DNA of 5,538 nt from Gammaproteobacteria bacterium (GTDB lineage: Bacteria > Pseudomonadota > Gammaproteobacteria > GRL18). The notes below the pieces were generated by a model, which was not told the origin of the DNA, searched no databases, and saw nothing but the letters and a program-made list of their open reading frames with translations. The number at the start of each line of letters is the position of its first letter. Positions within the stretch are counted from its first letter, which is position 1. The stretch is from the NCBI GenBank assembly GCA_013139395.1, contig WTAX01000451.1, forward strand, positions 1-5,538, written 5' to 3'. The position numbers and the translations under genes are program-made. Shown here one piece after another: positions 5,414 through 5,538 of this stretch.

Positions 5414-5538
5414 TGTAAGCAAATCAGTCGTTTTTAACAGTTTAACGTTATTTTATTAACATCAATTTTATAGGTATTCTATTCTTTTTGATGTTATTCT
5501 TAAATCGTATTATTTTTATTGCTCTTTCTTCATAATAG

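Overview
The window (5,538 bp, AT-rich) looks like an accessory stretch of a gammaproteobacterial chromosome. The clues are a 3' piece of an initiator tRNA very close to the enterobacterial sequence, a hipBA-type toxin-antitoxin operon, an IS6-family insertion sequence remnant and a cyclic-di-GMP signalling protein. I cannot name the genus. All recognisable protein genes lie on the minus strand.

Layout, left to right. Positions 1-700 hold no convincing gene, only short palindromes, a small direct repeat and a doubtful 41-residue frame. At 701-745 is the 3' part of a tRNA-fMet gene, beginning exactly at the anticodon loop and followed by its own intrinsic terminator (752-800). This is the footprint expected at the far end of an element integrated into a tRNA gene, with the element to the left. 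Thirteen bases later begins a 378-bp IS6-family remnant (814-1191), with both terminal inverted repeats and the decayed first part of a transposase gene.

Next comes a complete hipBA operon (hipB 2536-2868, hipA 1262-2539, ATGA overlap). The toxin keeps all visible kinase residues. Upstream of hipB lie four related 18-bp dyads. Two of them overlap the only promoter I can propose, which suggests autorepression by HipB/HipBA.

Farther right, a receiver-domain gene (4850-5350) and a PAS-GGDEF-EAL gene (3167-4840) lie in the same reading frame, separated by one TGA codon and three sense codons. They are best read as one approximately 727-codon receiver-PAS-GGDEF-EAL protein interrupted by a nonsense codon, or as a recent fission into two co-transcribed genes. 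The GGDEF domain is degenerate (AADEF) but keeps an RxxD inhibitory site. The EAL domain keeps all expected catalytic residues, so the likely output is c-di-GMP hydrolysis. Between this locus and hipBA is a small run of imperfect 24-26 bp direct repeats of unknown role.

No CRISPR array, rRNA or complete mobile element is present, and I did not find a clearly new system. The items most worth a second look are the in-frame TGA, the tRNA-fMet scar next to the IS remnant, and the four-site hip operator.
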